A stretch of 64,000 nt of DNA from JBBDIJ01 sp040880485. Lineage in GTDB: Bacteria; Bacteroidota; Rhodothermia; Balneolales; Balneolaceae. Below are positions 56,205-64,000 of the stretch, in pieces; position 1 is the stretch's first letter, and every line of letters begins with the position of its first letter. Location: contig JBBDIJ010000022.1 of assembly GCA_040880485.1 (NCBI GenBank), forward strand, positions 1 to 64,000, read 5' to 3'. The position numbers and the translations under genes are program-made. The notes beneath the pieces are model-generated. The model was not told the DNA's origin. It saw nothing but the letters and a program-made list of their open reading frames with translations, and did not search any database.

Positions 56205-57313
56205 AAGATTCTACATCTGTTCTCGAATCGGAGCCGGAACGCCCGCGCCAACCCATACAGATTCGTGAAGCCGGGAAGAGCAAGCTCGACCAGGTAGACC
56301 TGGACAACCCGGGCTTCGGTACCATCTTCTCCGATCACATGGCGGTGGTCAAGTATCAGGACGGTGCATGGGGAGCACCGAAAATCGAACCCTATCAATC
56401 GTTTGCGTGCCCTCCTGCACTGATTGCCCTTCACTATGGGCAAACCGTTTTTGAAGGAATGAAAGCATTTCGCACGAATGATGGAGAGATACGCTTATTC
56501 CGACCGAGAGAGCATATGCAGCGCCTCAACCGCTCCTGCCAAAGACTCTGTATCCCGGAGCAGAACGAGAATCAGCTGATCGAACTTCTGGGTACCCTTG
56601 TCAGGAAGGACAGTGCATGGGTACCGAAACGTCGGGGCAATGCTCTCTACATACGGCCCCTCGTCTTTGGAGCGGATGAGTTCATCGGGCTGAAACCAGC
56701 CTCCAGTTACACCTGTTTTATCATCACTTGCCCGGTAGGAGCCTATTACAAGGAAGGAATTAAACCGGTGAGCCTGACAACTAATCCAAAGTATGTGCGT
56801 GCTGTGCGCGGAGGAGCTGGAGGAGCCAAAACAGCCTGTAATTATGGCCCCGCCCTCCTGCCCGCAAAAGAGGCGCAGGAGCAGGGATTTACACAGCTTC
56901 TCTGGCTCGATGCTGCTGAGCATCGGTACATTGAGGAAGTGGGCACAATGAATATCTTTTTCCGTTTCCGTGACAAACTCGTTACTCCACCTACTCAGGG
57001 CACCATACTTCCGGGCATTACCAGAAATTCGGTCATTGAATTGGCCAAAAGCTGGGATATTCCTGTAGAGGAGAGACGAATTGCGATCGACGAAGTTTTT
57101 GAGGCACACGAAAATGGGGAACTGCTCGAAATCTTTGGCTCAGGTACAGCAGCTGTCATCTCATCGGTCGGAAAAATCTTTCACGATAGGCGTACTCTGG
57201 AGATCGATATGGAGAATCCCGGTGAGTTTACTTCTCGTCTCTATAAAGAGATAACAGGTATTCAGTATGGCGAAATCGAAGATCGATTCGGCTGGATGAG
57301 CCCTGTTACCTGA
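56201..57313 (+). CDS. ilvE: Branched-chain amino-acid aminotransferase
   Basis: Class IV PLP aminotransferase, last step for Leu, Ile and Val. It is 370 aa, of the larger eukaryote/actinobacteria-like subtype. The motifs are LHYGQTVFEGMKAFR, the PLP lysine in GGAKTACNYGPALLPAKEAQ, WLDAAEHRYIEEVGTMNIFF, and TILPGITRNSVIELAKSWDI. An N-terminal extension of ~35 polar residues is unconserved. It overlaps leuB by four bases (ATGA). Confidence 0.96.
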   Translation: MKDSTSVLESEPERPRQPIQIREAGKSKLDQVDLDNPGFGTIFSDHMAVVKYQDGAWGAPKIEPYQSFACPPALIALHYGQTVFEGMKAFRTNDGEIRLFRPREHMQRLNRSCQRLCIPEQNENQLIELLGTLVRKDSAWVPKRRGNALYIRPLVFGADEFIGLKPASSYTCFIITCPVGAYYKEGIKPVSLTTNPKYVRAVRGGAGGAKTACNYGPALLPAKEAQEQGFTQLLWLDAAEHRYIEEVGTMNIFFRFRDKLVTPPTQGTILPGITRNSVIELAKSWDIPVEERRIAIDEVFEAHENGELLEIFGSGTAAVISSVGKIFHDRRTLEIDMENPGEFTSRLYKEITGIQYGEIEDRFGWMSPVT

Positions 57314-57347
57314 CCGGTTCAACCCAAACAACAAGAATGAACAGGCC

Positions 57348-57770
57348 ATGAAAATTTCGGTTCAGACACTGGATAAAGAGCGCCACATGGAAGCCTCTAA
57401 TGAGGAGGGCGGGCGGATCCGCATGGATGGTACTCGAGAGATCGGGGGCCTGGAGGGAGGGTTGAGTCCTATGCAGCTGCTGCTGGCTGCTGCCGGTGGG
57501 TGCAGCACCATTGATGTTCTAAACATTTTAAAAAAACAGCGTCAACACGTAGATGCGGTTCGGGTCGAAGTAGAAGGGGATCGTCAGCCGGTGGATACCT
57601 GGTCGGAATACAAGACTGTTCATCTGCATTTTGTAGTATCCGGTTCTGCAGATCCCGACAAGGTGAAACGGGCCATCGAGCTCTCTGTAGAGAAGTACTG
57701 CTCCGTTTCGAAAGCCCTCGAAAAGAGCTCCAAAGTCACTCACAGTTTTGAAATTTCCGAAGGAGAGTAA
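57348..57770 (+). CDS. OsmC/Ohr-family protein
   Basis: A 140-aa protein of the OsmC fold. Such proteins reduce organic or hydrogen peroxides through two cysteines; the ones here are in LLAAAGGCSTIDVLNIL and VEKYCSVSKALEKS, the usual positions. Some branches (YhfA-like) have no proven peroxidase role. It lies between ilvE (34-base gap) and metZ. Its TAA shares one base with the metZ ATG (TAATG), so it is translated in step with a sulphur-amino-acid gene. Confidence 0.9.
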   Translation: MKISVQTLDKERHMEASNEEGGRIRMDGTREIGGLEGGLSPMQLLLAAAGGCSTIDVLNILKKQRQHVDAVRVEVEGDRQPVDTWSEYKTVHLHFVVSGSADPDKVKRAIELSVEKYCSVSKALEKSSKVTHSFEISEGE

Positions 57771-58936
57771 TGGCTCGAAAACGCCTGGATACGGATGCGA
57801 TTCGAACACAGATTCCAACGACAAGGGAGAGGGAACACTCCACCCCTCTCTATCTGACTTCCAGTTTTCTTTTCGATTCTGCAGAGCAAGCCCGTGCGCT
57901 TTTTGCAAGCGAGATTGAGGGCAATGTCTACAGCCGTTACTCCAATCCCAATACCGATGAATTTATTGAGAAAATGTGCAGAATGGAGGGGGCTGAATCG
58001 GGTATTTCGACGGCTTCCGGCATGGCAGCCATCTTCTCTACTATGGCATCACTCTTACAACAGGGGGACCATATTCTCGCTTGCAGGTCCCTGTTTGGTT
58101 CCTCTCACCAGATCCTTGCCAATATTTTACCTAAATGGGGGATCGATTTCGATTACGGTGATGTAAACGATACCGAGTCATGGGAGTCGCTGATCCGTCC
58201 GGAAACGAAATTGCTCTTTCTTGAGACCCCTTCCAATCCCGGCCTCGACCTGATTGACCTGAAGTGGGCAGGTGAGCTATCAAAGGCTCACGGCCTCATC
58301 AGTGTAGTGGACAACTGCTTTGCCACCCCCTGCCTGCAGCGGCCTGTCGAGTTCGGAGCCGATCTGGTTCTGCACTCTGCCACCAAATTTATCGACGGGC
58401 AGGGTCGGGCAATCGGAGGAATCATTGTCGGGCGGGAAGAACTCGTTGAAGAGATCCGTTTTTTTACACGAAACACAGGCCCTGCCCTCTCCCCTTTTAA
58501 TGCCTGGCTCTTCAGCAAGAGTCTGGAGACACTGCCTGTTCGCATGGAGCGCCATTGTGACAACGCCGAAGCCATCACAGACTTTCTTGCAGGACACTCT
58601 GCTGTAGCCGGTGTAAAGTACCCTTTTCATAAGGATCACCCTCAACAGAAGCTGGCCCGCAAACAGATGGACCGGGGTGGTGGAGTGGTGACCTTCGAGA
58701 TCAGTGGCGGCTACGAAGCAGCAAGAACTTTTATCGACCGAGTAAACCTGCTCTCTCGTTCTGCTAATCTGGGAGATACCCGTACGATCGTAACCCACCC
58801 CGCCTCCACTACTCATTCGAAGCTTACAGACGAGGAGAGAGAAAGTGTGAGCATTACACCAGGCACAATCCGAATCGCCGCTGGCCTGGAGTCGGTACAA
58901 GATATCATTGCCGATATCGAACAGGCGCTCGGTTAA
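57770..58936 (+). CDS. metZ: O-succinylhomoserine sulfhydrylase (trans-sulfuration PLP enzyme)
   Basis: Makes homocysteine from O-succinyl- (or O-acetyl-) homoserine and sulphide. It is 388 aa, of the Cys/Met-metabolism PLP family. The features are [54 protein letters not shown], the PLP lysine in [17 protein letters not shown] and [12 protein letters not shown]. The DGQGRAIGG loop after the lysine points to MetZ rather than MetB. It could instead be a cystathionine gamma-synthase. Last gene of the long operon; its stop overlaps that of alaC. Confidence 0.88.
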   Translation: MARKRLDTDAIRTQIPTTREREHSTPLYLTSSFLFDSAEQARALFASEIEGNVYSRYSNPNTDEFIEKMCRMEGAESGISTASGMAAIFSTMASLLQQGDHILACRSLFGSSHQILANILPKWGIDFDYGDVNDTESWESLIRPETKLLFLETPSNPGLDLIDLKWAGELSKAHGLISVVDNCFATPCLQRPVEFGADLVLHSATKFIDGQGRAIGGIIVGREELVEEIRFFTRNTGPALSPFNAWLFSKSLETLPVRMERHCDNAEAITDFLAGHSAVAGVKYPFHKDHPQQKLARKQMDRGGGVVTFEISGGYEAARTFIDRVNLLSRSANLGDTRTIVTHPASTTHSKLTDEERESVSITPGTIRIAAGLESVQDIIADIEQALG

Positions 58937-60114
58937 TCCATGGACAGCATCGATTTGATGCCCCGGACCCCCTGACGAATGCGGTGTTTGTTTTCGATGA
59001 GGGCAAAGCGCACATACTCATCACCCCCCGCTCCAAACCCGATTCCGGGTGAAACAGCCACTTTTGCCTCTTTTAACAGTTTTTTGGAGAATTCGAGCGA
59101 CCCGGCGGAGCGATACGGTTCCGGTATGCGAGCCCAAACGAACATAGTGGCTTTTGGTTTGTCGACCGACCACCCAACCCGGTTCAACCCCTCGACCAAC
59201 ACGTCCCGGCGACCTTTGTAGAGCTGACAGATCTCCTCTACGATGGTATCGGGTTCCCTGAGTGCCTGAATGGCAGCGATCTGAACCGGCTGAAAAATTC
59301 CGTAGTCGAAATAACTTTTCAGGCGCGAAAGACCCTTTACGATCTGTGAATTACCGGTGCAAAAACCTACCCGCCAACCCGGCATGTTGTAGCTCTTGGA
59401 GAGGGTAAACGTCTCTACTCCTATCTCACGTGCTTCGGGTATCTGCAGGAAGGAGGGCGCTTTGTAGCCATCGAAACAGAGGTCGGCATAGGCCAGGTCA
59501 TGCACAACCAACATCTGTTTCTCAAGTGCAAAATCTGTGATTCTCCTGAAGAATTCGAGATCCACAACCTCTGTCGTTGGATTATTGGGAAAGTTGAGCA
59601 TCAACATTCGAGGAGGTTTCGGACATTCACTCCAGGCTTTAGTAATGTTTTCGAACATGTCGTCTCCGGGGCGCATCGCAAACCGCTTGAGCTCGCCGCC
59701 TGCAATGATGACCGACCAGGCGTGAATCGGGTAGGCGGGGTCGGGGCATAGAACGATATCTCCCTTGTCGATCATTCCAAGAACCATATGGCCAAGCCCC
59801 TCTTTGGATCCCATAGTTACGACCGCCTCGGTATCGGGATCCAGCTTCACCCCATACCGGTTTTTGTACCAGATACAGATCTCTTCTCTAAGCTTCTGAA
59901 TGCCACGGGATGCGGAATAGCGATGATTCTTTCCCTTAAGGACCGACTCAACCAGTTTGTCCACAATTGGTTCCGGGGTCGGCTGATCCGGATTCCCCAT
60001 ACTCATATCGATAATATCTTCTCCGGCCCTTCTCGCCTTCAGCTTTAGCTCATCTGTAACTGCAAATACGTAGGGAGGAAGTTTACTTATCCGGGGAAAA
60101 TCGAATAGATCCAT
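58933..60114 (-). CDS. alaC: Alanine-type class I aminotransferase
   Basis: A 393-aa PLP enzyme of the AlaC (YfdZ) group, which makes alanine from pyruvate and glutamate. The features are [62 protein letters not shown] and the PLP lysine in [20 protein letters not shown], with the final Arg in [20 protein letters not shown]. It is single, convergent with metZ. The shared TTAA supplies both stop codons. Confidence 0.9.
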   Translation of the reverse strand: MDLFDFPRISKLPPYVFAVTDELKLKARRAGEDIIDMSMGNPDQPTPEPIVDKLVESVLKGKNHRYSASRGIQKLREEICIWYKNRYGVKLDPDTEAVVTMGSKEGLGHMVLGMIDKGDIVLCPDPAYPIHAWSVIIAGGELKRFAMRPGDDMFENITKAWSECPKPPRMLMLNFPNNPTTEVVDLEFFRRITDFALEKQMLVVHDLAYADLCFDGYKAPSFLQIPEAREIGVETFTLSKSYNMPGWRVGFCTGNSQIVKGLSRLKSYFDYGIFQPVQIAAIQALREPDTIVEEICQLYKGRRDVLVEGLNRVGWSVDKPKATMFVWARIPEPYRSAGSLEFSKKLLKEAKVAVSPGIGFGAGGDEYVRFALIENKHRIRQGVRGIKSMLSMD

Positions 60115-60160
60115 CTGTGAAGTACTGGGTTGGCGGTTAGGTGCAGGTATAATGTACTAT

Positions 60161-60190
60161 AAAAAAAGCCTTTCCCCGTAAGAGAAAGGC
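60161..60190 (-). terminator. Rho-independent terminator of the tRNA-Pro gene
   Basis: Stem GCCTTTC (60168-60174) with GAAAGGC (60184-60190) and an A-tract at 60161-60167, which reads as a U-tract on the minus strand. It is 10 bases past the 3' end of the tRNA. Confidence 0.85.
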
Positions 60191-60199
60191 CTGTAAATG

Positions 60200-60273
60200 T
60201 CGGGATGACAGGATTTGAACCTGCGACCCCCACGTCCCGAACGTGGTGCGCTACCGAGCTGCGCTACATCCCG
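60200..60273 (-). tRNA. tRNA-Pro (anticodon CGG)
   Basis: A 74-base cloverleaf on minus. The acceptor stem is CGGGATG with CATCCCG, then discriminator A. The D arm is GCGC-AGCTCGGTA-GCGC and the anticodon stem CCACG/CGTGG. The anticodon loop TTCGGGA has anticodon CGG at 60237-60239. The T arm is GCAGG-TTCAAAT-CCTGT. No CCA is encoded. It reads CCG proline codons. Confidence 0.97.
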
Positions 60274-60388
60274 ATCTGAGCGAACCAATCACCTACATGG
60301 CCCGCTCCAGCAAACTGAAATGTACAAAAAGCGAAAGATGAAGTGAAAGCCCCCGCACCTCTCGGGCGAGGGCACTACTTCAACTGAT

Positions 60389-61387
60389 TCAAGCGATTTT
60401 TGTAATGAGCTCTGCAGTACGTGCCGAATATCCGGCCTCGTTGTCGTACCATCCGATCACTTTGACCAGGGTTCCATCTACCTTGATGGTGCCACTGTCA
60501 AAGATGCAGGAGTGCGGGTTCCCAATGATATCGGTGGAGACGAGTTCCTCTTCTGAGTACTCCAGGATTCCCTTCAGAGAGCCTGCAGCCGCTTTTTTGA
60601 AGAGATTCAGCACTTCCTCTTCGGTTGTCTCTTTTTTTACTACAGCTGTAAAGTCTGTCAGAGATCCGTCCGGTACCGGAACACGAACGGCACCACCGTC
60701 CAGTTTCCCCTTCAGATGTGGCAGAACAAGCCCGACAGCCACTGCGGCCCCTGTCGTTGTGGGCACGATATTTTGTGCTGCTGCACGCGCACGGCGCAGA
60801 TCCTTGTGAGGTCCATCCACCAGTTGCTGATCTCCGGTATAGGCGTGAATAGTGGTCATAAAGCCTTTTTCCACTCCGAATGCCTCATCCAGAACCTTCA
60901 CCATTGGTGCGAGGCAGTTGGTCGTACAGCTCGCATTGGAGTAGATTTTGGAATCCGCATCGATCTCGTCGTCGTTGACTCCCAGTACAATGGTCTTAAC
61001 ATCACCCTTTGCTGGCGCAGAGATGATCACTTTTTTGGCTCCGGCCTCAATATGCTTGCCGGCCGTCTTGTCGTCCTTGAATAAACCGGTCGATTCGACG
61101 ATGATTTCTGCACCACGCTTGCCCCACTGCAGGTTGGCAGGATCACGCTCTGAAGTTACACCAATCTTTTTACCGTCAATAATAAGATCGCCGCCTTCGG
61201 CTCTCACCTCACCCGGCCATTTTCCATGTACGGAGTCGTTTTTAAATAGATACGCAAGAGTTTCTGCATCGGTGAGATCGTTGATCCCGACCACTTCAAT
61301 CTCATCCTTGTGATAGGTCAAAATAGATCGGGTCACCAATCTTCCGATCCGTCCAAATCCGTTTACTCCAACTTTGATTTTTGCCAT
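60389..61387 (-). CDS. gapA: Glyceraldehyde-3-phosphate dehydrogenase, type I
   Basis: Glycolytic/gluconeogenic NAD(P)-dependent enzyme. The ATG at 61387 gives 332 aa and begins MAKIKVGVNGFGRIGRLVTR; upstream AAGGAG supports it, while a longer frame to 61444 adds unconserved residues. The catalytic Cys154 is in SNASCTTNCLAPMVKVL, the His in TTIHAYTGDQQLVDGPH, and WYDNEAGYSART ends the chain. Asn36 in VGINDLTD follows the second strand; NAD/NADP preference is not resolved. Confidence 0.97.
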   Translation of the reverse strand: MAKIKVGVNGFGRIGRLVTRSILTYHKDEIEVVGINDLTDAETLAYLFKNDSVHGKWPGEVRAEGGDLIIDGKKIGVTSERDPANLQWGKRGAEIIVESTGLFKDDKTAGKHIEAGAKKVIISAPAKGDVKTIVLGVNDDEIDADSKIYSNASCTTNCLAPMVKVLDEAFGVEKGFMTTIHAYTGDQQLVDGPHKDLRRARAAAQNIVPTTTGAAVAVGLVLPHLKGKLDGGAVRVPVPDGSLTDFTAVVKKETTEEEVLNLFKKAAAGSLKGILEYSEEELVSTDIIGNPHSCIFDSGTIKVDGTLVKVIGWYDNEAGYSARTAELITKIA

Positions 61388-61564
61388 AGTCTGTATAACT
61401 CCTTTTCCTTTTATCAGGGTTGTCTTGATTGGGGTGCCGGCCAATTTCCAGCAGGCATTCCCGGCCCTTTGGTCAATATTTCACTTCTTTTAAATCAGTT
61501 AAAAATAAGGGTTTTACAGCTTTCATTCCATTATTCAGCCTATCTTTCTCAATCCGTTCCCTGT

Positions 61565-61594
61565 TTGAATTGGTAGCGCTTTTCTGGTTATATT
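61565..61594 (+). promoter_or_regulatory. Candidate sigma-70-like promoter for pruA
   Basis: TTGAAT (61565-61570) and TATATT (61589-61594) with an 18-base spacer. Transcription would start about base 61601, right at the first possible ATG of pruA. That means either a leaderless mRNA or, more likely, that the internal ATG at 61680 is the real start. Confidence 0.4.
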
Positions 61595-61601
61595 AACGCA
61601 C

Positions 61602-63305
61602 ATGACAGACACCGGGCTACGTGAAATTAAGCAACCGGAGCCGGAATCATCACAAGTTGAACCCCCTACAAGAATAAAGATGAGAGACCTGACACTGGAG
61701 AAGTACAGAAACGAAGCGTTTGAAGCCCCACTCGATTTTACTGATGATGAGGCCTCCCAAAAGCAAAAAAAGGCCATTGCCGATATTCGTAAAGAGTTCG
61801 GAAAAGAGCATAAACTCTATATAGACGGCAAATGGGTGAAAGGTGACAGCGGAACATTTGAAAGCCGCAACCCGTCCAGTACAGACGAAGTGATCGGCAC
61901 CTTTCAGTCGGCCTCTTCAGATCAGGCTACGGGTGCTCTGACAAGTGCCGTGAAAGCATTTGAAGAGTGGCAGTACGTTCCGGCGCAGGAGCGTGCAGAC
62001 TATATTTTCAAGGCAGCGAATATTATTCGCAAAAGACGCCTGGAGATAAACGCCTGGATGATCAGTGAATCTGGAAAGAATTTCTACGAGGCCGATCAGG
62101 ACACCTGTGAAGCGATCGACTTTCTTGAGTATTACGCCTTTGAAGCTCTTCGTCTGGACCGTGGAATGGGGGTCATGAACGCAGGAACAGACCGAAACCG
62201 AACGATCTATACGCCGATGGGTGCGGGTGTGACCATCTCCCCCTGGAACTTCCCATTCGCAATTTACGCCGGGATGGCGCTGGCACCCGTTGTTGCGGGA
62301 AATACGGTAGTTGCCAAACCGGCTCCCGACACTCCTAAAATGGCCTGGCTACTGGCCACCATTCTGGAGGAGGCCGGACTGCCAAAAGGAGTTTTCAACT
62401 ATGTAACAGGAGGAGATATCGAGGTCGGTGAAACGCTGGCCCGCCATCAAAAAACCAGGTTTATTTCATTTACCGGCTCCATGAAAGTAGGGCTGCACCT
62501 CAACCGTATTGCAGCAGAAACTCCCGATGGACAGCACTTCTTAAAGCGTATCGTCACAGAGATGGGCGGTAAAAACGCCATCGTCGTAGATAAAGATGCC
62601 GATCTCGAGAATGCTGCTGACTCCATTGTTCAAGCTGCATATGGCTATCAGGGGCAGAAATGTTCTGCCTGCTCACGCGTAATTGTCCAGAAGGATGTTC
62701 ACGACAAACTGCTCGATCTCGTTCTGAAACGTATTCGAACCATTAAAATCGGAAATGCAGCCGAAGATTACAGGATGGGCCCTGTGATCAATCAGAAGGC
62801 TGTAGACAAAATCATGAGCTACATTGAGATCGGAAAAGAGGAGGGGAAACTGGAGATCGGTGGCAAACGGGCCGATGTCTCAGAGAAGGGGTTCTACATA
62901 GAACCGACCGTCTTCAGTGGCGTGGATCCGAAGGCCCGAATTGCCCAGGAAGAAATTTTCGGGCCGGTGGTCGCTTTTATTAAAGCCAAAGACACGGATG
63001 AGGCGCTCCATATTGCCAACGACACTAAATTTGGTCTCACTGGTGCCTATCACTCAAAAGATCGCAAAAAGATCGAGAGAGTACTTCGCGAATACAAAGT
63101 TGGGAACCTCTATATCAATCGAAGCTGCACCGGCTCTCTGGTAGGTTCTCAGCCATTCGGGGGCTTCAACATGAGTGGCAATGACGCCAAAGCGGGCGGC
63201 AGGGACTATCTCCTGCACTTCCTGCTCCCCAAATCGCTCACCTACTATCCCGTGAACGGCCAGGATTACAATCTGGAGCGATTCGAGTATGGCAAGCGGG
63301 AGTAA
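61602..63305 (+). CDS. pruA: L-glutamate gamma-semialdehyde (1-pyrroline-5-carboxylate) dehydrogenase
   Basis: Second step of proline catabolism: oxidises glutamate semialdehyde to glutamate with NAD+. It is 567 aa from the ATG at 61602, or 541 aa from the ATG at 61680, which fits the usual length better; the first 26 residues are polar and unconserved. The aldehyde dehydrogenase features are ISPWNFPFAIYAGMALAPVV, FTGSMKVGLHLNRIAAE, the general-base Glu in TEMGGKNAIVVDKDAD, the catalytic Cys in YGYQGQKCSACSRVIV and EEIFGPVVAF. putA/prodh is not in the window. Confidence 0.95.
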   Translation: MTDTGLREIKQPEPESSQVEPPTRIKMRDLTLEKYRNEAFEAPLDFTDDEASQKQKKAIADIRKEFGKEHKLYIDGKWVKGDSGTFESRNPSSTDEVIGTFQSASSDQATGALTSAVKAFEEWQYVPAQERADYIFKAANIIRKRRLEINAWMISESGKNFYEADQDTCEAIDFLEYYAFEALRLDRGMGVMNAGTDRNRTIYTPMGAGVTISPWNFPFAIYAGMALAPVVAGNTVVAKPAPDTPKMAWLLATILEEAGLPKGVFNYVTGGDIEVGETLARHQKTRFISFTGSMKVGLHLNRIAAETPDGQHFLKRIVTEMGGKNAIVVDKDADLENAADSIVQAAYGYQGQKCSACSRVIVQKDVHDKLLDLVLKRIRTIKIGNAAEDYRMGPVINQKAVDKIMSYIEIGKEEGKLEIGGKRADVSEKGFYIEPTVFSGVDPKARIAQEEIFGPVVAFIKAKDTDEALHIANDTKFGLTGAYHSKDRKKIERVLREYKVGNLYINRSCTGSLVGSQPFGGFNMSGNDAKAGGRDYLLHFLLPKSLTYYPVNGQDYNLERFEYGKRE

Positions 63306-63311
63306 ACTTTA

Positions 63312-64000
63312 CTAATCTTCCAGATCCAGGTCTCCCGGAGGGTCATCATCCTCCCCGATCACATCATCCAGATCGTCGCCGGAATCATCATCCACATCAT
63401 CTCCATCTTCATCTTCCGGAGGTGGTACGGACTTGTTCTTCCGGGCCGCTGCTCTGGCCCCTGCCTTGCGTAAGTGCATCACAATATCTGCATTGTCGTT
63501 GTCTATTGCGATATTGAGTGCGGTATCACCGTTCTTATCACGCATTCGGACATTAGCTCCATGCTCCAACAGATACTTCACAATCTCCGAGTGCCCCTCC
63601 CGAGCTGCCAGCATAAGTGCCGTCTGGCCCCAACGCTGTTGAGCATTAACATCTGCCCCATTTTCGACAAGCAGCTCTACGGCTTCGAGAATCCCCTCTC
63701 TGGCAGATACGATGACTGCAAGTTTCCCAATCGGAACCCCCTTCTCAAGAAGGAATTTTATGATTCCGATATGTCCATTCTCAGCAGCGCGGTTTAAAGC
63801 AGTACCACCCAAACGAGTCTCCGCAGAAGGGTCTGCTCCTGCATCCAGCAGATAGCGGACCACCTCCATGTGACCATTTTCCGAAGCGAGGATGAGGGCC
63901 GTAGATCCATTTTTGTGCGTTTCATTCAGAGAGGCCCCATGATTGTGAAGGCGCTTCACATCGTCAATTCGCCCATCTTTTGCAGCTTGCAAGAGTTCCG
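63312..64000 (-). CDS. Ankyrin-repeat protein (5' end beyond the window)
   Basis: The frame is open to the window edge, reading ELLQAAKDGRIDDVKRLHNH inward, so the true start is outside; the TTG at 63992 is internal. At least five ankyrin repeats are seen, for example GSTALILASENGHMEVVRYL, GGTALNRAAENGHIGIIKFL and GQTALMLAAREGHSEIVKYL. After a short basic stretch (RAAARKNKSVPP) comes a very acidic tail rich in Asp (EDEDGDDVDDDSGDDLDD) to the end. Ankyrin repeats bind other proteins. Partner and role are unknown. Confidence 0.9.
   Translation of the reverse strand, partial: ELLQAAKDGRIDDVKRLHNHGASLNETHKNGSTALILASENGHMEVVRYLLDAGADPSAETRLGGTALNRAAENGHIGIIKFLLEKGVPIGKLAVIVSAREGILEAVELLVENGADVNAQQRWGQTALMLAAREGHSEIVKYLLEHGANVRMRDKNGDTALNIAIDNDNADIVMHLRKAGARAAARKNKSVPPPEDEDGDDVDDDSGDDLDDVIGEDDDPPGDLDLED

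Overview
The window looks like chromosome of a heterotrophic, Gram-negative member of the Bacteroidota/Rhodothermota/Balneolota group; a Balneolaceae-like bacterium is my best guess. This rests on content, not on a database match. The evidence is a CusA pump fused to a TolC-like domain, a basic lysine-rich Hc1-type histone-like protein, a HisB with an N-terminal HAD-derived segment, a long-form PruA, archaeal-type LeuC/LeuD, weak Shine-Dalgarno use and roughly 50% GC. There is no rRNA, prophage, insertion sequence or CRISPR array. One tRNA, Pro(CGG), is present.

Layout. 1-2.8 kb: end of a heavy-metal efflux operon (fused RND pump/outer-membrane factor plus adaptor). 3.1-5.9 kb (minus): acetyl-CoA synthetase behind an ECF sigma factor. 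6.1-14.4 kb: a proline-rich lipoprotein and a large secreted TPR-CHAT (caspase-like) protein on plus. Facing them on minus are a beta-propeller/blue-copper protein, a DUF1080-PA14 lipoprotein and an anti-sigma-like TPR membrane protein. 14.6-23.2 kb: GH3 hexosaminidase, GhrA-type reductase, ZIP transporter, GcvP, two bPH2 proteins and a 58-aa histone-like protein. 23.5-34.5 kb: MFS transporter, a trkA remnant, a two-RCK potassium channel, an outer-membrane-type protein, a peroxiredoxin remnant, RlmN, LepB, a secreted protein, LepA, DoxX and a thiamine-binding-type protein.

34.7-43.2 kb is a histidine operon, hisG-D-C-B-H-A-(amidohydrolase)-F-E. A short histidine-rich leader peptide with mutually exclusive hairpins precedes it. 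HisB has lost its phosphatase motif, and the HisI step is missing from the operon. 43.2-46.2 kb (minus) carries ilvD and a shortened AbgT transporter. 46.5-58.9 kb is a continuous branched-chain amino-acid operon: ilvB-ilvN-ilvC-cimA-leuA-leuC-leuD-leuB-ilvE-osmC-metZ. It is preceded by a Leu/Ile-rich small ORF and a three-element RNA structure that could hide or expose the ilvB ribosome-binding site. CimA implies isoleucine synthesis from pyruvate through citramalate. 58.9-64 kb holds AlaC, tRNA-Pro, GAPDH, PruA and an ankyrin protein cut by the window edge.

The items most worth following are the two candidate amino-acid leader/attenuator regions and the sigma/lipoprotein/CHAT/anti-sigma-like group split by a copper-protein module. 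A third is a recurring pattern of internally deleted genes (trkA, peroxiredoxin, abgT, the HAD part of hisB).
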